DNA of 45,550 nucleotides, taken from assembly GCA_018063245.1 (NCBI GenBank), contig JAGPBS010000010.1, positions 1 to 45,550 of the forward strand, in the 5' to 3' direction. The notes beneath the pieces were generated by a model. The model searched no databases. It saw only the letters and a list, made by a program, of their open reading frames with translations, and was not told where the DNA came from. Positions 12,127 to 20,122 of the stretch are shown here, one piece after another. Each line of letters starts with the position of its first letter. Position 1 is the first letter of the stretch. A program made the position numbers and the translations under genes. This DNA is from Alphaproteobacteria bacterium (GTDB lineage Bacteria; Pseudomonadota; Alphaproteobacteria; JAGPBS01).

Positions 12127-13692
12127 CTACGCTTTAGGCTTCTTAAACCGTGCGAGCGCAGCTTGCTTCATCTTCTGGTGCTCAGCTTGAGCTTTTGCTT
12201 GATCAACAACAGTTTCTTTATTGTCTTTAGCTTCAGGCATCTTCGATGTCTGATTCCTTTTTGCAAGCGCTGCTTTAATCGCATCCATTGGATCACCCCG
12301 ATCAACAGGCTGTTGCTTAGCAACAGGGGCAACCTTGGCTCTTTCAGCTTTCTTTTCTTGCTTTACATCAAAATCATCATGTAACTTTTTAATGCCTTGG
12401 TCTTTAAACGGACCCATAAAGTTATACATCGCCTCTATAATGTCCCCGATTTCATCGCCTATCTCTTCAGTCAAGGGCTTTGCAGGGATACCTTCATAGA
12501 ATTGCTTAAAGATTACATCAAAGAAGGCCTCAGCAAAAGCATCTTTCTCTATCGACATCTTGCCTTTCATCTCGTTCTCAGACATATTCCCTTGTGGCGG
12601 TGGAAGTAATTTGAGCTTTTCACCCATAACTTTTGAGACCACTTTAAAATCAGCACGAACACCTTTTGCTTTCAGTAATTCCGAAAGCTTTTCATCCATC
12701 GCCTTTTTAAAAGCCTCATTAAATTTGCTGATATCCATTGATCCATAACGCTTTTCATCTTCTTTTAAAATCACTTTTGGTTCAGGAGGCTTTACAGGCT
12801 CAGCTGCTTTTTCCACTTTATTCTTAGCACCCGGCATCGCTGGAGGTGGTGGTGCTTTTGGTGGTGCTGCCCCTGGCATTGGAGGCGGTGGAGGTGCATT
12901 GCCCATACCTGGCATTGGTGGTGGTGGTGGCGCATTTCCCATACCTGGCATCGGCGGTGGCGGAGGTGCAGAAGCTGACACAACAGGTTCTCCTTCTTGA
13001 GAGACCACAGCTTCTTTGGGCGCCTCAACAGGTTGGTCATTTAAAGCCTTCAATTCATCGAATGCTTTTTGAGCAGCTAAAAGCCGTTGCTTTAATGACT
13101 CTAACTCTGCACTTTTTTCATTAGATTCTTGACGCAAAGCCTCAAACTCTTCAGTTGAAGGACCTTCCTTTTTAAAATCTTCGAGTCTCGCAAACTCATC
13201 AAATACACCCTTAAATACGCCCTTATCTTCATTCAAAAAAGACATCAGCGTTTTTAAATCACTCTGTGATGGATTTTTTTCAATTTCCATAAACAAACTG
13301 CGAAAGAAATTAATAATAGATTTCAAAGCTCTGATCACGCCAATCGGCTGATCTTTCATTGTCTTATTCACTTTGTCTTCCAATATATCAATTTTACCCA
13401 AAGCTTCTTCTGCGAAAAGCTTCATCTCAGTTGGGGTGAATTCCTGACTCTTTTCTAATTTGTCAAACAATTCATCTCGCAAGTCTGAAATTTCTTTTAA
13501 AACCTGACCTAGCTCTTTTGTTTTTGTAAAGACCTTCACTTCGTGATCTTCAAGATCAGTTTCCTTAACTGAATCGGCATCCTGCATTCTTAATGTCACC
13601 TCATCTTCAATGACACTCACATTTTTTGTTGTTTTGACGTCATCAGTGCTAATAACGGATTCACGACCTGTTATCTTTTCAATTGGTGCCAT
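12127..13692 (-). CDS. Coiled-coil protein with formin-like polyproline tract, 521 aa
   Basis: An acidic, helical N-terminal half (residues 1-225, coiled-coil-like at about 55-110 and 180-220) is followed by a proline tract at 242-288. The tract has three runs of PPPPPMPG followed by PPPPAMPG. A helical C-terminal half ends in a basic tail (ALARFKKPKA). Runs of five prolines followed by a hydrophobic residue and Pro-Gly are the classic profilin or EVH1 ligand of formin FH1 regions and of bacterial actin nucleators such as RickA. A possible WH2-like segment (DAIKAALAKR, near 470-480) is too weak to call. No signal peptide is seen. A host-actin effector is inference; a structural or surface protein with a proline linker is the alternative. 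The gene is single, flanked by R2 and nadD. Confidence 0.65.
   Translation of the reverse strand: MAPIEKITGRESVISTDDVKTTKNVSVIEDEVTLRMQDADSVKETDLEDHEVKVFTKTKELGQVLKEISDLRDELFDKLEKSQEFTPTEMKLFAEEALGKIDILEDKVNKTMKDQPIGVIRALKSIINFFRSLFMEIEKNPSQSDLKTLMSFLNEDKGVFKGVFDEFARLEDFKKEGPSTEEFEALRQESNEKSAELESLKQRLLAAQKAFDELKALNDQPVEAPKEAVVSQEGEPVVSASAPPPPPMPGMGNAPPPPPMPGMGNAPPPPPMPGAAPPKAPPPPAMPGAKNKVEKAAEPVKPPEPKVILKEDEKRYGSMDISKFNEAFKKAMDEKLSELLKAKGVRADFKVVSKVMGEKLKLLPPPQGNMSENEMKGKMSIEKDAFAEAFFDVIFKQFYEGIPAKPLTEEIGDEIGDIIEAMYNFMGPFKDQGIKKLHDDFDVKQEKKAERAKVAPVAKQQPVDRGDPMDAIKAALAKRNQTSKMPEAKDNKETVVDQAKAQAEHQKMKQAALARFKKPKA
12829..12970. repeat. 36 bp tandem repeats encoding PPPPPMPGMGNA units
   Basis: The polyproline coding region is built of 36 bp units: two near-identical 12-residue units and a third diverging after PMPG, with a shortened fourth. 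The units are rich in GGTGG triplets and would be prone to slippage, so copy number may vary between strains without shifting the reading frame. Confidence 0.75.
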
Positions 13693-13779
13693 GACTTTTC
13701 TCCTTCTTAAAATTCTTGATAATTAAATAATAGCATATTTAATTAAAAATTGAAATAAAAAAATATTAATATCAATTAA

Positions 13780-14364
13780 TTACGAAAATCGGCGGAGTTG
13801 CGTTGACGAATCGGGCAAAAAAAGTTGATCTGTGAATCCCCAAAATTTTGGACCCAAATGAGGCAAGAACCGAAATTGAAATTCCTCAACTTGATAGGGT
13901 CTAAACTGCTCAGCTGCAGCGCAGGAAACTGCTCTTTTGGTATATGAGGGTCTTCCAAAAACAAAGAAAGGGATGAGCTTCATCAGATCTTTCCAGCGAT
14001 ACCACTTTGGCAACTGGATGAAATTATCCGCTCCCATCAGCCAAATAAAATGATCATGCGGATAAAGAGACCTGATATGACTCACAAGATCATAAGTATA
14101 AGGACTTGGACTCATAGCACTTTTTGGACAAAGCTTGATTTTACCCTTAGAGGCAAGAATCATTCTATCGATATGCTGATCTTTTTCAGCCCTTGTCATA
14201 AAAGATGATGTTTCTTTCAGTGGATTGATATCTGTTGGAATCCACCAAATTTCATCGAGATCCAAAATCCGAAGAGCCTTTAATGACAATTGTAGATGAC
14301 CTTGATGTGGTGGGTTGAAAGATCCACCTAATAGGCCAATTTTTTTTGTCCCCGTTATTATCAT
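13780..14364 (-). CDS. nadD: Nicotinate-nucleotide adenylyltransferase, 194 aa
   Basis: NadD transfers AMP from ATP to nicotinate mononucleotide, the penultimate step of NAD+ synthesis. The nucleotidyltransferase signature GGSFNPPHQGH is near residue 13, WLMGADN near 107, and the C-terminal SSTQLR motif closes the ATP site. The protein ends four residues after SSTQLR-R, slightly short for the family, but all motifs are present. Its ATG overlaps the proB stop (TAATG), so the two are translationally coupled. In many alphaproteobacteria this locus reads obgE-proB-proA-nadD-rsfS; here proB is followed directly by nadD. Confidence 0.95.
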   Translation of the reverse strand: MIITGTKKIGLLGGSFNPPHQGHLQLSLKALRILDLDEIWWIPTDINPLKETSSFMTRAEKDQHIDRMILASKGKIKLCPKSAMSPSPYTYDLVSHIRSLYPHDHFIWLMGADNFIQLPKWYRWKDLMKLIPFFVFGRPSYTKRAVSCAAAEQFRPYQVEEFQFRFLPHLGPKFWGFTDQLFLPDSSTQLRRFS

Positions 14365-15590
14365 TATACTGCAGCACCTGGGCTGTGAACGGTTGGAATA
14401 TTTTGGACTGTGAATGAAATCAGATCATCCATATGAATAATTTCATCACGCCCACCAAAACCAAGCTGATTCAAAAGAGAAACACCATCAGCCCCTCTAA
14501 TTCGCACAGCATCTTTCCAACAATAGGCTGAGAGACCGCGGCCAATCTCGTCTCCAAATTGATTCATGATACTCACAAGTTCTCCACGCTGAAATATGCC
14601 ATTGATTGAGACAACATGCTTCGGCAAAAGTCCTTGGCCCTTTTCAATCATCTTCTGTCCTGCACTTGAAACCACAAGACTTCCAGACGACAGTAAATGG
14701 GCAGCAATCCAGTTCTGCCGGGCCTGCGTCGGAGAGATAGCAGCTTTAAAAATCGTTTTTAATTTCTTGTCACCAAATACAAGGGCGCCTAATGAGCCTG
14801 CATCTAAGGCTTTTGACAAGATAACAGAACAACCAGACTGCGTTGCGTGCGTTGCAGCCTCTATCTTGCTTGTAACACCTGTTTGCTTCCCCTTATAGGC
14901 CGATTTAAATTGCGATAGAACAGCCGTTGCATTGCCACCAATCTCAGGAATAATCATTGCATTCTCGTTTTCCTTTGGATCTTGATTATAAAGACCATCA
15001 ATCTTTGAGGATAAAAGAAACAAGTGATCAGCGGACACAACCTGAGCAATCCGTGCAGAGAGCCTGTCATTATCTCCAGAGCGGATTTCAGTTGTTGCCA
15101 CTGTATCATTTTCATTCACAATGGGAATCACACCATTACGCAATAAAGCCATGAATGTTGCTCGCGCATTTAAGTTTCGTCTGCGCACTTCGGTATCTTC
15201 AACCGTTAACAGAATTTGGGCGACTTTCATCTGATAAGATTCAAAAACATCGCGGAAAATAGAAATAAGCTCAACCTGGCCAATGGCTGCTGCTGCTTGC
15301 TTATCATCTAAATTTGTATCAACAGAGGCTCCCATAAGTGTATTTTTACCAAGGCGAATCGCGCCAGAGCAAACCAAAATAACCTCAACACCTTGTTGGC
15401 GCAAGGACAATACGTCTTTCGCAAGAGACTCTAACCATGACTTTTTGATGTGATTGCTTTTTCTTTCGAGAAAAAGGTTCGAGCCAATTTTAATAACAAT
15501 GCGCTTTAAAGGATATGAGAGACTGTGTTTGATTTGCACTACGGCGTCAGTTTCAGAATCTGCTTTTGAATCGCATTGTTTTTTTGGCAT
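14364..15590 (-). CDS. proB: Glutamate 5-kinase with PUA domain, 408 aa
   Basis: ProB phosphorylates glutamate to glutamyl-5-phosphate, the first step of proline synthesis. The amino-acid kinase domain (about residues 29-285) shows VIKIGSNLF, VILVCSGAIRLG, VNENDTVATTEI with RSGDNDRLSA, and a PUA domain follows (about 305-395). The first 28 residues before the kinase core are an extra, polar N-terminal stretch; AGAGGA nine bases upstream supports the ATG used. It is the first gene of a proB-nadD unit with a plausible promoter. proA is absent from its usual place next to it, so proline synthesis depends on a copy elsewhere or is incomplete. Confidence 0.95.
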   Translation of the reverse strand: MPKKQCDSKADSETDAVVQIKHSLSYPLKRIVIKIGSNLFLERKSNHIKKSWLESLAKDVLSLRQQGVEVILVCSGAIRLGKNTLMGASVDTNLDDKQAAAAIGQVELISIFRDVFESYQMKVAQILLTVEDTEVRRRNLNARATFMALLRNGVIPIVNENDTVATTEIRSGDNDRLSARIAQVVSADHLFLLSSKIDGLYNQDPKENENAMIIPEIGGNATAVLSQFKSAYKGKQTGVTSKIEAATHATQSGCSVILSKALDAGSLGALVFGDKKLKTIFKAAISPTQARQNWIAAHLLSSGSLVVSSAGQKMIEKGQGLLPKHVVSINGIFQRGELVSIMNQFGDEIGRGLSAYCWKDAVRIRGADGVSLLNQLGFGGRDEIIHMDDLISFTVQNIPTVHSPGAAV

Positions 15591-15642
15591 CTATATTTTT
15601 CCTCTTACTCATCCCGGACGATCATCTTTTAAGAATGTGTTC

Positions 15643-15671
15643 AGTATAGCAAATTATCAGTCATCTGAAAA
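15643..15671 (-). promoter_or_regulatory. Probable sigma-70 promoter of proB-nadD
   Basis: On the minus strand TTTTCA (15666-15671) and TATACT (15643-15648) are separated by 17 bp, 53 bp before the proB ATG. The -10 box matches consensus at five of six positions and the -35 box at four. The rest of the 15591-15850 gap contains a weak relic of an S-type repeat arm (15745-15765) and a short hairpin GTGTAT/ATACAC (15770-15788). Confidence 0.4.
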
Positions 15672-15801
15672 GTGAATTCGATTTTGGCTTCAGAGCCGCT
15701 TCATAAAAAGTTGAATGAGGTTCATAACTAAAGTTATATTCAAAATGTTGCCACGCTCCTCGCCATCGGTGTGTATATTCCTCATACACGCAAAAAAAAC
15801 A

Positions 15802-15829
15802 AAAACGGCTAGGTTACCCTAGCCGTTTT
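15802..15829 (-). terminator. Rho-independent terminator of the porin gene
   Basis: A perfect 12 bp stem AAAACGGCTAGG/CCTAGCCGTTTT encloses the loop TTAC. On the minus strand it is followed by a long, nearly pure T run (complement of 15781-15801). It lies 21 bp after the porin stop codon. Confidence 0.9.
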
Positions 15830-15850
15830 CATTATAAGTCTTAACTCAGA

Positions 15851-17098
15851 TTAAAAGTCAAGTTGTGTACCAATGATACCAACATAACCTTTGTCTTTGT
15901 TATTACCACCAGTTAGATTCAGAGTAGGCTCTGTATTACCTGTTGGAATATTATTTCGATTGAACTTACGCTCAAACATAACAAGATCAGCAGCTACTTT
16001 GATACCTGGTGCTAGGTAGTATTGACCACCAATACCATATGATGTGTATTTACCATCTTTAGAGCTTCCGCCTAAATCTTCAAACAAAGCGTTTGCAGAT
16101 ACAGCCCATGGTCCATTTTCATAAGCAAGACCAACGTTCCATGCATTACGATCAGCTTTTCTAAGATTTGCAGCTTTGTTTTGTGCTGATTTACCGTTAT
16201 CAACGTAACCACCACCAAGTGTCCAACCCATCCATTCTAGTTGACCACCAACATGCCATGCTCTGATGTCACGACGTTCACCAGCTAAAGCTGCGCTAGC
16301 ATTTTTGTCTTCACCCCAAACATAAGCACCGCTTAGTCTAACTTCAACATCATCAAATCTTGTGAGGTAGTTTGCACCGAGTTCGATAATATCTTTGAAG
16401 TTCCCTTTGAGGTAGTTTTCTTGTTTGTTGATATTACCAGCAAGACCATTCACAACTGAAGCATCATTTGGAGATACATAGTCTCTTGCACCAGCTGTTA
16501 CAGCAGTTGCATGAGTTTTTGTTCTGATAACGCCTTCACCTTTGTTAAATTCAGGTGCATATGAAAGACCAGCTTGGAAACCATACATACGTGGCATGTA
16601 AACTGTGATTTTTGTGCTTTCTGCTGAATCCATAGCTTTTGGACCAACTGATGAACGACTGTTTACATTTAACCAATCTTCGTAGTCACCGTCAACTGCT
16701 TGACCGAAACCGATTCTTTTTGTGTAGTAAGCTGTTTTGTCAGCTGCACCGTCTCTATCACCGAGCTCTAGACGACCACATCTGTTTTCCATCCAAATGA
16801 ATACAACATCTGAATTAAAAATGCCATCTTTACCATCATCTGTTGATGCATTCATGTAAACTTCTGCACCATATTCTAGACCATTTTGTGCAACACCTTT
16901 TGCTTTGAAAGCAATTTGTGATTCTGTTTGGAAGTCACGGTTATTTGTTTCAGCAAATTTATCGTTGAAGAAACCAGCTTGGAAGCGAACATAACCACCG
17001 ATATCTAATTTAGGTTTTGCTTCAGCAACTGTAGCGATCAATGCTGATGCAAAGAGAGCTGTTGTTCCGAGCAAAATTTTTTTATTTAACTTTTTCAT
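15851..17098 (-). CDS. Outer-membrane porin, 415 aa
   Basis: The protein is a trimeric-type general porin of the Gram-negative porin family, giving passive diffusion of small solutes through the outer membrane. Residues 1-27 form a typical signal peptide with a basic start, hydrophobic core and AEA cleavage site. The mature part is made of alternating amphipathic strands (for example DIGGYVRFQAGFF, WTLGGGYVDNG, SYGIGGQYYLAPGIKVAADL) and ends in Phe, the usual BAM recognition residue. AGGAG seven bases before the ATG and a strong terminator afterwards suggest a highly expressed single gene. Codon use (regular GCT, GTT, AAA) also looks like that of an abundant protein. The substrate cannot be told. 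Confidence 0.9.
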   Translation of the reverse strand: MKKLNKKILLGTTALFASALIATVAEAKPKLDIGGYVRFQAGFFNDKFAETNNRDFQTESQIAFKAKGVAQNGLEYGAEVYMNASTDDGKDGIFNSDVVFIWMENRCGRLELGDRDGAADKTAYYTKRIGFGQAVDGDYEDWLNVNSRSSVGPKAMDSAESTKITVYMPRMYGFQAGLSYAPEFNKGEGVIRTKTHATAVTAGARDYVSPNDASVVNGLAGNINKQENYLKGNFKDIIELGANYLTRFDDVEVRLSGAYVWGEDKNASAALAGERRDIRAWHVGGQLEWMGWTLGGGYVDNGKSAQNKAANLRKADRNAWNVGLAYENGPWAVSANALFEDLGGSSKDGKYTSYGIGGQYYLAPGIKVAADLVMFERKFNRNNIPTGNTEPTLNLTGGNNKDKGYVGIIGTQLDF

Positions 17099-17341
17099 TT
17101 TGTCTCCTGTTTATTTTTGACGTCTTTTTTTGTTTTTCCATTTTTGGTATACAAAATTGCCAAATCTTTGTTTGACAGGATCAGTTTACAGAGGGTTTTA
17201 AGCATTCAACAATAGAAGTTTGATTTTTTATATGACTTTTTTTTCATTTGTTGTAATTTTATCACAGCCTATTTTTAAAAATGGCATCATATTAATCTTG
17301 CTTACTCTCCATCATCAACTACGATTTTTAATTTAGATAGT

Positions 17342-17462
17342 CGTCATTCAGAGCCACCTCATTAGGAGGTGGCGTGGAATCTCAATAAATCAACAGTTAA
17401 CGCAATGCTTATTGAAAACTGCAGAGACTCCACGCCCTCCAAAAGGAGGGCTCTGAGTGATG
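17342..17462. repeat. Composite inverted-repeat element, family R, copy R3
   Basis: This lies in the 452 bp gap between the ABC ATPase gene and the porin gene. It opens with CGTCATTCAGAG and closes with CTCTGAGTGATG. The left stem is CCACCTC/GAGGTGG (loop ATTAG), the right stem GCCCTCC/GGAGGGC around AAAA, both different from R1 and R2 yet paired. Inner arms CGTGGAATCTC and GAGACTCCACG are retained. The rest of the gap (17099-17341) is AT-rich porin upstream DNA in which no convincing promoter could be fixed, and 17463-17550 shows nothing recognised. Confidence 0.85.
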
Positions 17463-17550
17463 GTACTAATTTATCTTACATTGAGTGAAGAGCACTTGGC
17501 TCTGGATGACCTCCTTGGCTTGCTAATCACCACCCTTTAACCCAAAAACA

Positions 17551-18309
17551 TTAAATCGCCTCATAGGCTTCAGAGTAATAATAGCGATAAATTGCATCCA
17601 CACTATCTATTGCAATGAGCTTTCCCCTTTTCAACAAAATGGCCTTATTACAAAATTCATGGATCAGTTGGTCAGCATGAGTGCTCATCACTAAAATTTT
17701 TGACTCATGCATAAAATCAGCCATGCGTTGCTTCGATTTATCCATAAATTTTTTATCACCCGCGCCAAAAACTTCATCAATCAACAAGATGTCAGGCGCT
17801 CTATCTGTTGCAACAGAAAAGCCAAGGCGCATCTTCATCCCCTCAGAATACGTCCTGACGGGCATATTTAAGTAATCACCCAGTTCTGTAAATTCTGCAA
17901 TTGCATCCATCCTGCGACGCGTCTCTTGAATATTCTTTGTTCTAAACAAACTCATCTGAAAAAGATTCTCATAGCCGGTCATATCAACGCCCAAACCAAC
18001 CGTCGTACTAAATAAGGTAGCCAAAGATCCCTTGCTTAAAAGACGACCCCTTGTTGGTTTATAAATGCCAGCTAAAACTTTCAGCAAAGTGCTCTTCCCT
18101 GCACCATTATGGCCAATGAGAGCAACGCGATCCCCCTCTTCAAATTTAAAAGACACATCATCCAATGCATTCACAATAAAACAAGATCCTGATTCTTGGC
18201 TAATGCGCCCCCCCGCAACCATGTGTAAGAATTTCTTTTTTAAACTCTGGGTCTGATGGTTATGAATTGGATAGTCAAGAAAGAGATTTTCGGCAATAAT
18301 ATGTGTCAT
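17551..18309 (-). CDS. Polysaccharide-type ABC exporter, ATP-binding subunit (Wzt/KpsT-like), 252 aa
   Basis: The protein energises export of a surface glycan with the permease encoded just upstream. Walker [10 protein letters not shown] is at residues 66-74, the signature [11 protein letters not shown] near 158, Walker [13 protein letters not shown] near 180 and the switch His in STHADQL near 214. It matches the short ATPases of the O-antigen, capsule and teichoic-acid exporters and lacks the C-terminal glycan-binding domain of some Wzt proteins. It starts 4 bp after the permease stop codon. No glycosyltransferase genes are nearby, so the exported polymer is unknown. It is the last gene of the minus-strand unit beginning with the EAL-domain gene. 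Confidence 0.92.
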   Translation of the reverse strand: MTHIIAENLFLDYPIHNHQTQSLKKKFLHMVAGGRISQESGSCFIVNALDDVSFKFEEGDRVALIGHNGAGKSTLLKVLAGIYKPTRGRLLSKGSLATLFSTTVGLGVDMTGYENLFQMSLFRTKNIQETRRRMDAIAEFTELGDYLNMPVRTYSEGMKMRLGFSVATDRAPDILLIDEVFGAGDKKFMDKSKQRMADFMHESKILVMSTHADQLIHEFCNKAILLKRGKLIAIDSVDAIYRYYYSEAYEAI

Positions 18310-18313
18310 TTAT

Positions 18314-19123
18314 TTACACCCAATAAACCAGACGATGTCTATATTTCTTTAATAAATAAATAGAAACAACAGCTGTTACAATTAATAAAACAATAGAAAC
18401 GGCATAATTCGTTACGGTTGGAACTTTACCTAACAAAGGAGCACGAATTAATTCAATAAAGTGAAAGAATGGGTTGAATTCAACCAGGATTGCTCTTTTC
18501 CCAACGATCGCTGAAGGTTGCCACAGAATAGGCGTCATCAGAAAAATCAGCATCGTCACTGAATTCACCATAGGGTGTAGATCGTGAAACCGAGAGGCTA
18601 GCATACCCAATATAACCACACAAAAATACCCAATAAGAATGAGCAACAGGAAGTTTGGAATAAAGAGAAATGTTTGAGGCAAGATCGGGACTTGAAAAAC
18701 AATCATGACAAACATAATAATCACAAAATTATGCGCATAAACAATCAAATTTTTAATGAGAAATGACGAGACATAATAAAATATTGGTAACTTCACATTT
18801 CTCATCACCATTGCTTGCTCAAAGAAAAATAATGGCGCCTCTAAAATCAGAGAAGAAATCAAGCCCCAGGTAATGTATCCAACCGTAACATAAGGGAAAA
18901 AAGAATTCAGATCGGCACCAAAAACACTACCCCATATTAATCCAAGAATTAATATGGTTATACCCGCACTAATTGTGAGCCAAAAAGGACCTAACGTTGT
19001 TCGTCTATATCGTCCTTTAATATGAGCATAAGCACTATAAGCAGCGATCGGTAATAATTTAACGGCGTCAATAAACTCTTCCTTAAAAACGCCATCTTCG
19101 CTATTATTTTGATTATTTTCCAT
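18314..19123 (-). CDS. Polysaccharide-type ABC exporter, permease subunit (Wzm/KpsM-like), 269 aa
   Basis: An ABC-2 family permease with six predicted membrane helices, between about residues 50 and 260. It has the conserved cytoplasmic segment before helix 1 (IKGRYRRTTLGPFWLTIS) and the MTPILWQP motif near 198. It pairs with the ATPase gene 4 bp downstream to export a lipid-linked polysaccharide across the inner membrane. The first 30 residues are polar and Asn/Glu-rich. It begins 23 bp after the trhO stop, so cotranscription is likely. Confidence 0.92.
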   Translation of the reverse strand: MENNQNNSEDGVFKEEFIDAVKLLPIAAYSAYAHIKGRYRRTTLGPFWLTISAGITILILGLIWGSVFGADLNSFFPYVTVGYITWGLISSLILEAPLFFFEQAMVMRNVKLPIFYYVSSFLIKNLIVYAHNFVIIMFVMIVFQVPILPQTFLFIPNFLLLILIGYFCVVILGMLASRFHDLHPMVNSVTMLIFLMTPILWQPSAIVGKRAILVEFNPFFHFIELIRAPLLGKVPTVTNYAVSIVLLIVTAVVSIYLLKKYRHRLVYWV

Positions 19124-19146
19124 TCTCTTACTAACCCTAACCTCAA

Positions 19147-20109
19147 CTATACCGTTTTCACTTGGTGATTTTTCACCTTTGAGCGCACCTGAGCCTTAGG
19201 ACCTAAATGTTCAGCCTGTCTTTTATGAGCCAATTCAATTTGCTTTTGTCTTTCTTCAGCACTCATTTTCTTGTCAACCGTTGTCTTATTGTGACATTTC
19301 GGACAGCATACACCTTGTACATAATGTTCTGAAGTCATTTCCTCTTGTGTCAATGGATGGCGACACCCAAAACACATTTCATAATCACCAAGCTCTAGCC
19401 CATGCTTCACTGAAACACGGCCATCAAAGACAAAACAATCGCCTTCCCACAAGCTTTTCTCAGAATCTACGCATTCCAAATATTTCAGAATACCACCATT
19501 CAAGTGATAGACCTCCTCAAAACCATGCTGCAGCATATATGAGCTTGCTTTTTCACACCGAATACCGCCTGTGCAAAACATGGCAATCTTCTTATGCTTT
19601 TTTGGATCAAGATTCTTTTGAACATAGTCAGGGAACTCACGAAAAGTTGTGGTTTTTGGATCAACTGCTCCTTTAAAGGTCCCAATTTCAACTTCATAAT
19701 CATTACGCGTATCCAGAATGAAAACATCATCCTGTTGAATCAAATCATTCCAATCTTCTGGATCAACATAAGTGCCAACTACTTTATCTGGCCGAACAGA
19801 TGAATCTCCAATCGTGACAATTTCTTTCTTTAAACGAATTTTCATCCGATGAAAAGGCATTGTTTCTGCGTAAGACACTTTATAAGGTATCTCTCCGATA
19901 CCACCTAACACTCCTAACGCCTCAAGAACAAAGCGTAGGTCCTTTGCATCGCCCGCGATTGTCCCATTCACACCTTCATCTGCAACAAGCACTGTCCCTG
20001 TAACAGCCAAATGCTGAACAGCTTCATCCATACGCGATTTTAAAGCAACCTTATCCTGAATTGCAGCAAATTTATAAAATGCAAAAACATCGACCATTTT
20101 TAATTCCAT
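19147..20109 (-). CDS. trhO: tRNA uridine-34 5-hydroxylase TrhO (rhodanese family), 320 aa
   Basis: TrhO (YceA family) makes 5-hydroxyuridine at wobble position 34 of certain tRNAs by an oxygen-dependent route. The protein has an N-terminal acylphosphatase-like part with FYKFAAIQD, a rhodanese domain (about residues 115-220) with active-site loop CTGGIRC starting at Cys179, and a C-terminal Cys-rich segment (CFGCRHP and CCPKCHNK, near 250-275) typical of this family, followed by a basic tail. A second in-frame Met five codons in (MVDVFAFYKF, ATG at 20097) is the commoner family start and is an alternative. The gene sits between the EAL protein (13 bp gap) and the exporter permease. Confidence 0.93.
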   Translation of the reverse strand: MELKMVDVFAFYKFAAIQDKVALKSRMDEAVQHLAVTGTVLVADEGVNGTIAGDAKDLRFVLEALGVLGGIGEIPYKVSYAETMPFHRMKIRLKKEIVTIGDSSVRPDKVVGTYVDPEDWNDLIQQDDVFILDTRNDYEVEIGTFKGAVDPKTTTFREFPDYVQKNLDPKKHKKIAMFCTGGIRCEKASSYMLQHGFEEVYHLNGGILKYLECVDSEKSLWEGDCFVFDGRVSVKHGLELGDYEMCFGCRHPLTQEEMTSEHYVQGVCCPKCHNKTTVDKKMSAEERQKQIELAHKRQAEHLGPKAQVRSKVKNHQVKTV

Positions 20110-20122
20110 ATCATCAAAAAGA

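Noticed and set aside
12255-12291. WH2 actin-binding motif in the polyproline protein (DAIKAALAKR segment)
   Set aside because: It lacks the downstream LKK-type motif and the expected spacing, so it is not distinguishable from an ordinary amphipathic helix.
12792-13124. Overlapping frames in other phases of the polyproline region
   Set aside because: They are shadows created by GGTGG-rich repeats and give low-complexity His/Gln or Val/Leu proteins.
15745-15788. Another S repeat or a terminator for proB-side transcripts
   Set aside because: Only a fragment of one arm (GCCACGCTCCTCGCCATC) is left and the adjacent hairpin has a 6 bp stem without a T run.
17099-17280. Porin promoter
   Set aside because: Several TATA-like boxes exist (for example TATACC near 17148) but none has an acceptable -35 at 16-18 bp.
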